NCBI RefSeq assembly: GCF_905475395.1 | Contig: NC_058337.1 | Location: 102,108,368-102,172,367 of the forward strand | DNA length: 64,000 nucleotides | Origin: Chrysoperla carnea | Lineage: Eukaryota; Arthropoda; Insecta; Neuroptera; Chrysopidae | Direction of reading: 5' to 3' | Shown: piece after piece, positions 1 through 12,056 of the stretch | Layout of the letters: each line of letters opens with the position of its first letter | How positions within the stretch are numbered: the first letter of the stretch is position 1 | Notes under the pieces: model-generated | The model's database searches: none | Seen by the model: the letters and a program-made list of their open reading frames with translations, nothing else | What the model was told of the DNA's origin: nothing | Translations under genes and position numbers: made by a program

Positions 1-257
1 TTTTGCAAATAATCATTAAAAATGTAGTTACACCAATTGAAGCATTCGCAAAACAAATTTAAAAAAAAAAAATATACGTAATTACTGTGAAACAGTGTCG
101 CAATAATAGGTGTGCTTGTTTTAAAAACAAAGTTTTTTGTCGATCCAAATGCAACAGAAGTTTAACTTGCATGAACAAATAATATTTTAATTACTTACAT
201 GAGTATTTTGTTATTGAGTTAGGACACGTTAATGTTAATGAATGGCCTAATCATCAG

Positions 258-390
258 CCAGCCAGTTCATTAAATGTTGTATTAGACGCTACGGCTGTAT
301 ATCATTCAGGCCGCTAGTTTTCAGCGCCATTTAGTAAAAAGGCTAGGCTGTTCATTGAGCTGCTATTTAAGCTAGTTGGCCACGACATAT
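258..390 (-). repeat. One-ended copy of inverted-repeat element A
   Basis: This stretch matches, in inverted orientation, the left part of the element at 31099-31643. Shared words include TTAAATGTTGTATTA, a block reading ATCATTCAGGCC, and a terminal piece close to GCTAGTTGGCCACGACATAT. Only one end is recognisable here. It runs directly into the next element at 391, so it was probably truncated or interrupted by it. No coding capacity is seen. Confidence 0.6.
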
Positions 391-752
391 ACAGGGTGTC
401 CCGTGACTCGATGGTCATACCTCAAGGGTGTATACTTTGAACAATTTTAAATCGAAAGTGTCTTTTGGACTTTTGTTCAAAACCCAATAGTTTAGGAGTT
501 ATGGGCATTATAAAATTTAACCAATAAAGAAACGACGCTAGAAAGTTGAATAAAAAACGAAAATATGTAGAATTGCATCAGCTATAGCTTTTGTATGAAA
601 ATTTTTAATTAATAAAACATTAAACTGCTGTACCCAACAATGTATTTACTTTTTTGATTAAATCCAATAGTGCCCATAACTCCTTAACTCCTTTAAATTG
701 TTCGGTGAATACACTCTCAAACTATGGCCATTGAGTCATGAGACACCCAGTT
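391..752. repeat. MITE-like element, ACAGGGTGTC termini
   Basis: The left end reads ACAGGGTGTCCCGTGACTCG. The right end is its imperfect inverse, closing with GAGACACCCAGT. Inverted similarity extends roughly 120 bases inward on both sides, including a phrase like AGGAGTTATGGGCA near each inner edge. There is no ORF of note. It belongs with the longer copy at 4447-5094. It looks like a nonautonomous DNA transposon; its superfamily cannot be told from the ends alone. Confidence 0.65.
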
Positions 753-837
753 TGCATGCATTTTTCTGAACAATTCCAGTAATCCAAACAAATCCAATAA
801 TTCCAACAACTCTATTTGCACCGTGCGTGAGTTTTAT

Positions 838-1222
838 TGGAGGAGTTTCCATGATAACGATACACTACTTTAATTATAGAATTGTATGGATGCATATATA
901 ATTGTATGGATTGCATTTATGACTTACATTGAAAATTTAATATTATTGTCTCACAAATTTAAATAAATAATTATGATAATTTACATTTGAAAAATAATAT
1001 TTATGCAATTTGATTTCTTATTTTCACAATTTTTAATGCATTAAGTTTAATTAATTCGTGTTTTTCAATAATTTTCATTTGACATTTTCTATAACATTAA
1101 CATGTAAAGAATTGCAAATTAGTCATAACAGCCTCCTTTATCACCAAAATTTTTCATTGGAAGCGCTGACATGCGCTTTATTGTCCCTACCATGACTAAG
1201 CACACAACGAATAGCAATATCT
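838..1222 (+). repeat. Interspersed repeat B, copy 1
   Basis: About 380 bases here recur with few differences at 29995-30375, from a start near CATGATAACGATACACTACT to an end near CATGACTAAGCACACAACG. It has no ORF and I see no clear terminal inverted repeat or target duplication. In both places it lies near a copy of element A, so the two may travel or nest together. Confidence 0.7.
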
Positions 1223-1930
1223 CTCAAGAAATTGAGGCAAGATCCTAGGTACATTAAAGGGTACCACTTTACCCTATGCGGCTTGCCTATAGAAGTAAAA
1301 ACACACACATCCAAGAGACCAAATCAAACACCTTGGTTTTGACCTTGGTCTTACATTTGTAAAATACCTAAATCGGAAACCAATTTTTAATAATCTCTTC
1401 ACAAATAATACATCTTCTATTTCACCATATAATTACATTTAATTAATGAAGAAAAATAAAATTATAATTAGTATAAAACAAAGTCGGCTATAACTATTAC
1501 GAATCAAAATATGTTTAAAACATTAAAAACCTACATATTATACAGCCATCATCAAGATCACCTGTAAAAAACAAACAATCATATTAAAAATAATAGTAAA
1601 TAAAATGTACAACTATTAATCTTCTATGTATAAAAAAAAATACATAGTCAATTTAGTTCGTAATAAGTTTATAAACTCAAGTTTACAAACAAAGATAAAG
1701 TATATTATTTTATATATAAATAATATAATGTCATCTCTTTTTACTATCATAAATAAATGATGGTATACAAGAATATAGATTTAAACAAATATATGATAAA
1801 GAAAGAGCATTATATACCAGTAAATAATATTATCTTTGTTTATTAGTTTACAAATAAATTTGTATACAAATATACTATAAGAATAAAATGTCCTTGGAGT
1901 CTCCGACACACGCGCTACTTCATATTAATA
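1223..1930. other. AT-rich stretch, nothing recognised
   Basis: Low-complexity AT-rich sequence with many short poly-A and poly-T runs. I see no coding exon, RNA gene or repeat boundary that I can support. The base composition becomes richer in G and C from about 1895, at the edge of the motif cluster described next. Confidence 0.5.
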
Positions 1931-1956
1931 CAGCCGATGTACTCGGCCGCCACGTG
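1931..1956 (+). promoter_or_regulatory. E-box motif 1 upstream of Kr-h1 (candidate JH response element)
   Basis: The core TACTCGGCCGCCACGTG ends in a perfect CACGTG E-box at 1951-1956. The same 26-base block, with one mismatch, occurs inverted at 2772-2797. Published juvenile-hormone response elements of Kr-h1 genes carry a CACGTG preceded by a GCCTCC-like run (from memory); here the run is GCCGCC. The Met-Taiman complex would be the expected binder. The site is about 4.8 kb upstream of the Kr-h1 start codon. Function is inferred from motif and position only. Confidence 0.5.
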
Positions 1957-2771
1957 TGTTCTACGACACGGGGCCTCAATATCGTGTACATTCGTATATT
2001 GTCGTAGAGTCGATGTTCGTGTAGGTGGTAAACACATTGGGCACAGTTTAAACGCAAACTTGACGAGTGTAGTTGGATTTCTCAATAATTCTGGGCACTT
2101 TTTCATGTTCATCATTTTTTTTTGGGAACTTAATTGTCAAACTTTGTTTATATTGTGAAAAACTTTAAAAAAGTGAATTTTTAATTCAAGTGTTGTTTTT
2201 AAAAACAAAAAAAAATAAACTTTGTTAAAAAAATTTTGGATATTATTATTATTTTGGAAAATGTTTACATCATTCTTGGAAAATTTCTGAGTTGAGTGGA
2301 TACTTTTCAATTTGATATTTTAAAAGTAAGTTCAAAAACTTTTTTTTTATACTAATTAATCAATTTTTATAATTGCCAAGAGAAGATGTAGTGAGAAAGG
2401 TCAAGATTATTATTTTGAGTGTTTTAGGATAAGTTAAAAAAAAAACAAATTTCTATTCTAATTTAAACTCCGATAATTTTCTTCAACATTTCTAAAATTT
2501 TTAAAATCGGAAAATTCTAGGAAAAATTCAACATCAACTTAGTTTTAAAAATCCAAGTATTTTTTTTTTTTGTTAAATCGAAGAGAAAAATTGTTTAATT
2601 TAAATTAAAAAATAATGGATAAAATACCAAAAAAGTTTTTCCAAAAAAGTTGAGCAAGAAGCGGTCAAAATTAAGAGACAGGTGCAGTGAGGGGAAAGGA
2701 ATGGGTAGACGGAGGTATGATGATAGCACAGCCAAGACGCGTACTATTGTCGAGGTCGGTGTTGAACTTTC

Positions 2772-2797
2772 CACGTGGCGGCCGAGTACATTGGCTG
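2772..2797 (-). promoter_or_regulatory. E-box motif 2 upstream of Kr-h1 (inverted copy)
   Basis: Read on the minus strand this repeats the block at 1931-1956 with one change, ending in CACGTG (2772-2777 on the plus strand). It sits in a locally GC-richer patch (about 2690-2890) that also contains an ACACGCGCTA word shared with the first site's surroundings. An inverted pair 816 bases apart is unlikely to be chance in DNA this AT-rich. It could be a hormone-response enhancer or part of an old duplication. Confidence 0.5.
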
Positions 2798-2847
2798 TCC
2801 ATAATACATTAGACATATAGGCTACACGCGCTATCATTTTATGACAT

Positions 2848-2861
2848 TGTACTCGGCCGCC
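2848..2861 (+). promoter_or_regulatory. Third copy of the GC-rich motif, without the E-box
   Basis: TGTACTCGGCCGCC occurs a third time, but the following bases are TTGCGCG rather than ACGTG. It keeps the left half of the motif and lacks the E-box. It may be a degenerate site, a site for a different partner, or debris of a local duplication. Confidence 0.4.
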
Positions 2862-3261
2862 TTGCGCGCTGCATCGCATGTAATAATAATACACAATCTA
2901 TATAACACCGTCTCATTCGTCTCGTCTATAAATATAATTTGTATACTTGTGTACTAATAAAACACACTAAGGCTTGTGTGTTTATTATTTCTTCACATTT
3001 CACATTCATATGGAAAAACTTATGGCTTCTCTTATTGTTTATTTATGAGATGATAGTCGTTTCCATTTTTTATTATCTTTTTTTTTTTTTTTATATAAAA
3101 ATATACCTATTACCTTTTTATATCGATTTTATTTATTAATTATTGCGCATATATAAACAATTTTCAACTTAAATATTAACTAATGCCATCTAGTTAATGT
3201 TTAAGTAACTAAATATTTTTTCTCTTTCCAGTTCATTGATAAAATTATTCAAAATATTTCT

Positions 3262-3925
3262 TTTTAACCGACTTCAAACAAAACAGGAGGAGGTTATCAA
3301 TTCGACTGTATTTTTTTTTTTAGATTTGTTACCTCAGAACTTTTGACTGAGTAAAACGATTTTGATAATTCTTTATCTATTTGAAAGTTAGTGCTTTCCG
3401 TGTGGTCCCATTTCATTTTGGTCGAGTTCTAATAACGCTATCCATGAGAAATCATAAAAGTCTTAAATTTGCATTAAGTATGCACGACAAGAGGACGAAT
3501 AATAACTCAATATCAAGCCAACCGATTTCGATGATTCTTTTTTTAGTGATGAATTAGTTAGTGCACTTCAAGTTCACTAAAAATCACAAAATAAAAAAAA
3601 ACTTTTAACAAAAAGAAAACCGACTTCAAAAGAAAATTTTTCCAAAACAAATTAAAATGCACTAAAAAGTAAAAAAATAACGAAAATATAATGTAGTTAA
3701 AATTATTGTTATTTTTGGAGTCGGTGTCAGCCAAGCTAATGTAGCAAACTGTTCTGTCAGAGTTGTTTCCTTGGCTGACAGCGACTCCAAAAATAACAAT
3801 AATTTTAACTACATTATATTATCGTTATTTTTTTACTTTTTAGTGCATTTTAATTTGGTTTGGAAAAGTTTTTCTTTTGAAGTCGGTTTTCTTTGTGTTA
3901 AAAGTTTTTTTTATTTTGAGAAATA
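3262..3925. repeat. Nonautonomous element with ACCGACTTCAAA ends and a long palindrome
   Basis: It opens with ACCGACTTCAAAC and closes with the inverse TTTGAAGTCGGT near 3890. The right part (about 3587-3917) is a near-perfect palindrome with arms of roughly 150 bases around a loop near 3753. Both arms carry the GTTATTTTTGGAGTCG type of word and a CAGCCAA/TTGGCTG pair near the centre. The left part resembles a repeat I remember as common in insect genomes; a fragment of it recurs at 41447-41500. No ORF. Confidence 0.65.
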
Positions 3926-4446
3926 AATTTTACATGAATGCATGACTTGTCGTTAATATAGTTTTCGGATAACACCTTTTTCTACACAAAAATGTGAGAA
4001 TTCATGTATGAAATTGTTTAGATGGATTTAATGAAGTTTAAAAAAACGAATTATGTAGTTTTGAGATACGTTTTTCTTTTGAAACTTGTGTGTTTTATTT
4101 ATGTTTTTCCGTGATTTTTCAAATAGCACAGTTTCTATTTTTAATTGAAATGATGTAATTAGTTAATTTTCCACATTTTACCTTGTTTTTCAATATAAAC
4201 GAATATAAATAGCTATGTAGTTAAAACTTTTAACTACTTTTTTTACAGCTTAAAACTTTTAAAATTGAACTATTCAATTGATTTTGTTACAAAAAACATT
4301 CAAACAAATTTATAAACAAACCTTTTTGGTAAACTTAATAGATTTCAGTACTTATTATTAAATTTAAGCTTTTTCAGCTTCTCTATCTCCTTGTTGTATC
4401 ACTACTACTTACAAGTTGAACCAGATTCACGTACTTAGATTGATAT

Positions 4447-5094
4447 ACAGGGTGGCCCCCGTGACTCGATGAATATAGCGTAACTCGATGAACATGCACA
4501 ATTTTAAGTCGAAAGTGCCTTAAATACTTTTGACCAAAACTCAGTAGTTAAGGAGTTATTGGCACTATTGAATTGAACCAATTATGAAAAGACAGTTTAA
4601 TGTTTAAATAAAGTAGTTTAATGTTTTATTATTACAATTTTTTTTTCATTCACTATTAGAGGGACTATTTTCGAGCATGTTAAGGGAAGGTCGGAAACCT
4701 TTTGTTGTACAGAATGTTTTTCATTAGCTTTAGGAAAATTAACTTTTTCTACGAAATGACAATGCCCATTTAAAAAAAACTTGTTTATTAGGTATTATTA
4801 TACCAGAAAATCACCGCTGATATTTCCGGACTGAATGGTCTTGCATTTCAGTCACAATATCCGTAAGTAAAGTGATTATGGGAATATTCTTGATTTGTTA
4901 ATAACAATAATATGGCAAAACAATGACAAGGCCTATCAGATTAATATACAATTTTGTTTACTCCTCTGGACTTATTATCTTTAAGGCATAACTCCTTAAC
5001 TATTGAGTCTTTTGGATGAAAATAAATAAAGCACTTTCGGCTTAAAATTGTCCAAAGAATTAACCTATGTTCATCGAGTCACAGAACACCCTGT
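4447..5094. repeat. MITE-like element, ACAGGGTGGC termini
   Basis: The left end reads ACAGGGTGGCCCCCGTGACT and the right end is the inverse, closing with GAACACCCTGT. Just inside each end is a GACTCGATGAA-type word, followed by a phrase about AAGGAGTTAT in both orientations. At 648 bases it is the longer relative of the element at 391-752. It has no transposase-sized ORF and is probably a nonautonomous DNA transposon. Confidence 0.7.
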
Positions 5095-6734
5095 GTAAGC
5101 AATTCGAAATTTTTCTTTGGGTTTATTTTTTATCTGCTGAGTATTAGCTAAAGTATAATCAATTTATTCATTATTTCATGATCTCAGTTGTTCTTTTCGT
5201 TTGTTTCATTTGGAAATGTCGATAGTTTGCCCAAGATAATTATCTTCACATGCAGGGGGAACTTGCATTTATTATGTAACAAATATTTCTTATTACTTCT
5301 TTACATGCGTCTTATTTTAATGAACTTCCATAAATTAAAATTCAACGGAAGAACGGAATGGATTAAAGATATTTTTGATTTAGGCCACATTATCAAAAAG
5401 GTTATATATAAGCAATTTTTACAGAGATTAATATATTTGTAAGGCTGTTGTGAACATAAAGTCAGAAAACTGTTATTAAGGATGTAATAATACCTCTACC
5501 ATAAAAATTTTAAGTTGATTGACTGTCTCTAACTCGAGATAAATTTAATAAAAATTCGGATAATTAACATGGAGAGCATAGGAGAGATTGTGTTTTAACA
5601 AGGTGAAAAAATTAACCTTCCAATATTTTCAAAAAACTAACTCAACAAAAAAAAAACATAAATTATTGCAAAAATTTATAATAACGCAAAGTTAATCAAT
5701 TGTATTATTGAACAGAAACGACTATAGTTAAATTATTGGTAGTTAAACAGAGATATTATATATCATGCAAATTGTTAACTATTATTCGCACACAATACAT
5801 TGTATGAGAAATATTTGCGTGGTATTCTAAAATTTAAAAAAAAAAAAACACATTATTTGTCCCTTGATTTTTTTAGCCAACCGTTTAATAATTTTTTAAG
5901 TAAAAATTTTATTTCAATGTATTCAATATACAAATATTTCTTTCTCCTATTTTTGACAAGCATTAAAATCTCTGGTCAGTTTGAAAATAAATAAAAAAAT
6001 AGGCGATTTCCCGTGTTTTAAAAAAACAAATTTAATTGTATTCAAATTCATTTATTTGAAAAACAAGTATTTTTACAAACATTAATCATTAGACTTGGTC
6101 ATTTCCCGTGGAATTAGTTCGTATTTCGATAAAAATGCATATTCAAGTTTTTGTGAACAAGTTCAGTTCTCACTGATAGCTAACAAAAGAAAAAGCAATC
6201 AAAAGAAGCTGGAAAGAGTTACATAAAAAAATTGTTAATATCACTAGAAGTTTTAAAAATGATAAACATTATTGTTTAGTATTTTTATTAGGTGGGGTAA
6301 AGATGAGGGTCTTTTTAATACTATACGCACTATGTGTGTGTATTACGCATCCAAATGTACGCAACCTTTACGCACCAAACTTGATCATTGTTGTTATCGG
6401 GGGGTCCATCCTGCTTTGAATACAACACCATTCTTCGTTCAAACGCAACAGATCACTCTTTGGCTAGATGATTTTCTAGTTTTAGTTTACTATTAGATGT
6501 GAAAGTGAAAGCTTGGAAGAGCTTTTTTTAATGTTGTGCGTGCATTGACTTAGTTCTCTTCATCAACATCACTAGGATGTTAAAATATTTTGAGTTGAGT
6601 TGATGAGTTAAAAATTTTAAAATTTTTCGGTTATTTTTTTTTTTTAATTTTCTTTCGGAATGTAACACACAAAAAATTGATACGAATTTTTTTTTTAAAA
6701 TTTTAATCTAAATTTAATTTCTTGTATCGCAACA
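5095..6734. other. Upstream flank of Kr-h1, no gene recognised
   Basis: AT-rich sequence holding only short unconvincing ORFs. It probably contains 5' untranslated exon or intron sequence of Kr-h1, because the first coding exon starts at its right edge. I could not identify a transcription start, a TATA box in context or a noncoding exon with confidence. Confidence 0.4.
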
Positions 6735-9373
6735 ATGGAAGAATATCCAATTGTTCAAGCTTCGACATTATTAAATTCTTCGGATGAATCAACGGATGTT
6801 AAAAATAAGGAAGAACAAAAAGAATGGATGAAACGTATTTTTCTAAATTATAAACCCGATGCATCTACTGGCGAAATAGGTTTTAAGTTTAACTAAGTGT
6901 TCTTGGAATTCGTTTTTTAATTTTGTGCGATTTTTTCTTTATAGAAAATTTGTGGTCTCGTGTATCAGAAATGGTGGGTTTCTTTAGTGAACCTGTACCG
7001 TCGGGTGGTGGAACTGGTGATACACGTCGTGTTGTATGTTACCCCGATTTACCAATACCTGCAGCAGCTGCTCCACCAAATCGTGAAGAAGTGTTTCGTA
7101 ACGGTGGTGGAATTGCTAAAGTTGAGGATCATCCATATCGTACTGCCGTACAGCCACGATCAACAACAATTGCTCCAATAATTGCGGCAGCGAAACAAGA
7201 ACCTCGAGATGATCCCTATCAGTGCAATGTTTGTAATAAAACTTTTGCAGTACCTGCAAGATTAACACGGCATTATAGAACACATACCGGTAAGTTTTAA
7301 ACAAATTTCTTTTTAAATAATTAACTTTTGGTATTATGTAATATTGATAACTAGCTCGACCCGTTCGGTACCCGTGACTAAAACAGGCTAAAGAAATAAT
7401 ATATAAGTGATAAATATCAACACTTTTTATTTATAGGCAATTTTATTACAGATAGGATATACAAATTGCATACTGAAAAAAATTAAATCTTAATATTATT
7501 TCTATAGATGTTGTTTCTTAAGCGGTAACTTTTTAGATCGTGAGTCAATTTTTCGTCATAAGCTTTAAAATGAGGGAAATAATATAATAAATATGGAAAA
7601 ATTATGTATATGTGTACAATAATTCGATTTGTGCCCAGAATAAAATCCGATATTTAATCTGCTTTTAGTATTAGTGTTTAATTCACGGAGTATATATAAA
7701 AAAAAAACTCTTAGTATAAAAGAAACCACAATTTTTGAAATTTATCGAATTTTAAAAATAAGCAAACTTTTCAAAAATTTTACAATTTTTGGCATGGTCA
7801 TTTTTCTATCATTTTAACGAAATGTTATTATTTATAAAAATATTTAATATCAATGTTCTAAAATCAAAATTAAAAAGAAAAAATGTATATCAGTAAATTG
7901 AAATTGTTATTGATAGAAATTTGTAACTCGAAATTCATTTTTGTATTTTTGATTTTTCCAGGTGAAAGACCGTTTCAATGTGATTTCTGTGATAAAAAAT
8001 TTGGTGTTAAAGAGAACTTAAGTGTACATCGTCGCATACATACGAAAGAACGTCCATATAAATGTGAAGTATGTTCACGCGCATTCGAACATTCTGGTAA
8101 ATTACATCGACACATGCGTATACATACAGGTGAACGACCTCACGCATGCTCTGTATGTAACAAAACATTTATACAAAGTGGACAATTGGTGATACATATG
8201 CGTACACATACCGGTGAAAAACCATATGTATGTCCGGTATGCGATAAAGGTTTTACATGTTCCAAACAATTGAAAGTCCATTCACGTACACATACCGGCG
8301 AGAAACCGTACAATTGTGATATATGTGGAAAATCATTTGGTTATAATCATGTTCTCAAGTTACATCAAGTGGCACATTATGGTCAAAAAGTGTACAAGTG
8401 CACGATATGTCAGGATACATTCACTAGTAAAAAAACAATGGAAGCACACATTAAAACACATTCAGAAAATGCAGCATCATCACCACAATCGCCTGATTAT
8501 CCTCAACAAGCATCACCTGTTTCAACAACTTCATCGATACCACCCTTATCACCAGGTGGAGCTATCAGTTCCTCGACGATGATCTCCACAACTCCACCAC
8601 CATCTCATCAACAATCACAACCGACAGTATTACAACAACATATAACACAAATGGAAACGTTCAATAGTGAATCAAACGGTAGTGTAAGTGACAAAGAGAA
8701 CAAAGACTTAAGAACATCTCCAATGCCAACACCAATGGAACAAGATCCTCACCAAATGAATCATCAATTCATTCAAATAAATCATCAAAGACAATCACCT
8801 CCAATATCACACAGTGTAATTAATCAACAGCCATCTTCACCACATTGGTATTCAAAAAATTCCCCCGAGTATGTGTTCTATTTGCAATCATCAAACAACG
8901 GTGGTGTTAATCCTGCACTATTAGCTGCTGCAGCAGCGGCACGAGAAGAACGCACCAGTACACAAAGTCCACCACAAGGTACAACTTCACCGTATGTCGA
9001 TTATCCTGGTACATCAGATATGAGAAACTTAGTCACAGCTTTCTTTCCCCCACAAAAAATACCTGAAGAAATCCCATCACCCCGATTGGATCGTGGTAAT
9101 GATATTCGAAAACGTGTTGAAGCTGCATTAGCGGCGGCTGCAATCACAAGTAGTGATCCTTTATTATTAACACCACCAAATTCTCTTTCAACATCACGCG
9201 ATCCATCAATATCACCAGAACCACAAGATTTAGATCGTAAACCTATCAGTCTACCACCACGAAAACGTTCAAAAGACATTTTAAAATCTATGTTACAACA
9301 AGATATTAAACCGGTTTCCGTTGTTCCTGTACGATATTGTTCGGTTATACAATTTGGGGGATCTTCGTTATAA
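6735..9373 (+). CDS. Kr-h1: Krueppel homolog 1 (Kr-h1), C2H2 zinc-finger transcription factor
   Basis: Kr-h1 is the nuclear factor induced by juvenile hormone through Met-Taiman; it represses metamorphosis genes. Three exons join in frame: 6735-6879, 6945-7289 and 7962-9373, giving 633 residues. The first intron is only 65 bases; the second is 672 bases and splits the HTGER linker after finger 1. Seven C2H2 fingers are visible, from YQCNVC (about residue 140) through YKCTIC, joined by TGEKP-type linkers. A long Ser/Pro/Gln-rich tail with an alanine run follows, then the C-terminal block with RKRSKDILKSM and SVIQFG that I associate with Kr-h1. The family usually has eight fingers, so one may be absent or too degenerate to see. 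ATG 6735 is chosen because it opens the frame spliced into exon 2. Alternative 5' exons are known in the family and cannot be placed here. Confidence 0.93.
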
Positions 9374-12047
9374 AAATTTAAAAAAAAAATGTGTTCTCGA
9401 TAAAGACAAATTAAATAATATATTTTTCATGTGTAATTTCGTGATAATTCGCATTTTCGCAAAATAGACTGATTCTAATAAATATTTTTAATTTAATAGA
9501 AAAAAAAAACTACAACAAAAAAAACAATAGAATTTCAGCACAAATTTTTGCATTCCTATTAATAAATTTGTGCTAAAATAAAAAATAATTTTAAAATATT
9601 TATTTTTCTGTGATATTATAAGAAATATTATCTTTTTTTTAACTAAAGATATTGGTTGTTAGCACTAAAAGTGTGAATATTCGAAGAAGCAATGATTTTT
9701 TACTAAAATCAGGTGACATCTCGTCCTGTAATAGAATCAAAGTTTCTACAAAAATGTCTCAAAACATTTACTAGTGGCATATTATAAATAAAAAATTATT
9801 TTCACTTAATGAAATATTTCAATGTGCCGGAAGTATTTCCATAATCATGGATGCTGATTTAAGTGAAAATATTGTATATATTTATATCGTGCGATTGGTT
9901 ACAATTCCTCGATCATTGATTCTTTAATGGCTGATGTGGATAAATATACATACTTTTAGTTCTCTAATCTAAATTAACTAATTTTTAATTTTAGATATAT
10001 AGAAATGGTCAGCGCATAAAGTATGTGTGTAAACGATCTCTATCATGTATAAAGCATTTTCAACTATACCTCTTATTGAAATCAATTTTAGTACATTAAT
10101 GATGGCGCTGCTATACAGTAGTGTATATAATTATGTTATAAGGTATCGTCTTAGATAAAAGCAGTGCCATTAACTAATTGTTTTTAAATAATTTTTGAAA
10201 AGCTCTGTACATTTATTTGATCGAGATTTATACTAGTCTTTATTAAAAGAGTTAAGATATAAGCGCTTTCCAATTTTACATATCTGTTATAAATAAAATA
10301 CACTACCAAACACAAAAAGTTAATTATTTATATAACAAAATATTCCAATAGTTTAAAATATATATATTTATATAAAAAAAATAAAAAAAAATACAAATGC
10401 AATAAATATTTTCAAATCAAATACCTCATTGCAGTGCCTAGAAATATATTCACGCACTGCCAAACTTCAAAGTTCTATGTGTTTTTGTAAATACGGATCT
10501 AATATAAAAATAGATGTTATTAAAAATAGAGATTATTGTTATTTAAATTTAAAAAATGGTAGATTTGAGACTTTTTTTATTCAAAAAAAAAGTAATATAT
10601 CAATAATAGTTCTATATTTTTAAATCGACTGTATCACAAATGCCATAATAAAATTATATATGATTATATTTTTAAAATTTAGAACAATTATTGATTTATA
10701 ATACATACCTAATTTTTTTTTCTTATTAAGTTATATTGTTTTGTTATTGAATAATAATTATTGTGAATGAAGAAAATAAATAATAATAAAATGGTGAACT
10801 TTTTTAATATTTAAAAATATTCTACTTACCTATTATTATTTATATTTATAATTTTTATGATATACATCGTACTGTCATTCAAGTCTGAATTAATTGCAAG
10901 AAATAAAAAATGTTTTAATTTATATTGTATTCTGCTACAGTTATTGTAAATATTATATATATAAAAATATATCGTTATAAAGACTTGTATGTCTTCGTTG
11001 TAGCGTATTAGATATATTAATTTTATCATCTACGCTTTTAAACAATAAATAATTTTTTTATTTATCAAATATACGTTGTTTTATTTTTACAAGTTTCATA
11101 TGCCTTAATCATAAATAAAAGATGTAGTCTATATTCGTTTTGGACGCTCGGGCTGTTTGAGTACGCTCATAAAGGGCGTTTACTTATTTTAACGCTGTTA
11201 GTGCTCACAAAGCGTGCTAACACAGTGTTCATGAATGATATGTTTGACACTAAAGAAGTTAGCAACACTATTATCAAAGTAAGTATACATGATCATGAAT
11301 ATCCCAATTGATTATGATTTTGATCCTTAAACCCGCTCATCTCATGTGGAATGCACCTTACATTTTATTTTGTTGACATAAACTCACACCTAGTTAATGT
11401 ACCATAACTATTTTTGAAACTGGATACCACGATATCCACTTGTAGAGATTAATTAATGGAGGCTATCAAGAATTAGTAATGGAGGCTTAAGAATTCAAGA
11501 ATATTGCGCTTTTAATATTTGAATTCAAGAATAAGGGCGCTGTCACGTGAATGGTTTGTACTAAAATAATAAGGATACTGTCATACAAAGAAATGCTATT
11601 ACTATTGCCATCTAATACAATCTGATTGTACTATAATAGATGAAACTGTTTTTCAATAGATTTTCAACAGCGAGAACGTGTGATGTTTTTATGTAAAAGT
11701 TGCCTGATGTCCAATGGCCTCTGTCCTTCTAAACTTTACCTAAACCAAAGAGGTTATATACAACCTAGAGGCTTAAAAGCATAGGAAACGCAATAAGTGA
11801 ATTATTGACCTTTCGATTTTTAGGCTAGCAGCTTAATATAATAATAAAAACACACGAAATTGGTATTTGACTATTTCACCATGAAATGTTGTAGAAATAA
11901 ATAAATAATTAAGTGCATGTCTATGATTTGTCAGAGGACAAACTAATAATATTTTGTGGGTAAAAACCATTATAAATGTGAGCTCTTATGTGTATATCTG
12001 CATTCTTTGACATAGTCGATGCATTTACCTACTGAATTCATTATACC
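9374..12047. other. Kr-h1 3' untranslated region, then intergenic DNA
   Basis: The first 1-1.7 kb after the Kr-h1 stop is very AT-rich with many possible AATAAA signals and is probably 3' untranslated sequence; its end cannot be fixed. From about 11100 the composition is more mixed, with no convincing coding exon, RNA gene or repeat. The region ends at the insertion site of the foldback transposon. Confidence 0.4.
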
Positions 12048-12056
12048 CACCGGGCC
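12048..12056 (+). repeat. 9-bp target site duplication, left copy
   Basis: CACCGGGCC lies immediately outside the left terminus of the 9.5-kb element and is repeated exactly at 21601-21609, immediately outside its right terminus. A perfect 9-base duplication is what MULE and Foldback (FB) elements leave on insertion. Confidence 0.9.

Noticed and set aside
7353-7440. LINE end in Kr-h1 intron 2 (CTCGACCCGTTCGGTACCCG)
   Set aside because: The words resemble ends of common insect repeats, but the match is short and no second copy with clear boundaries is in the window.
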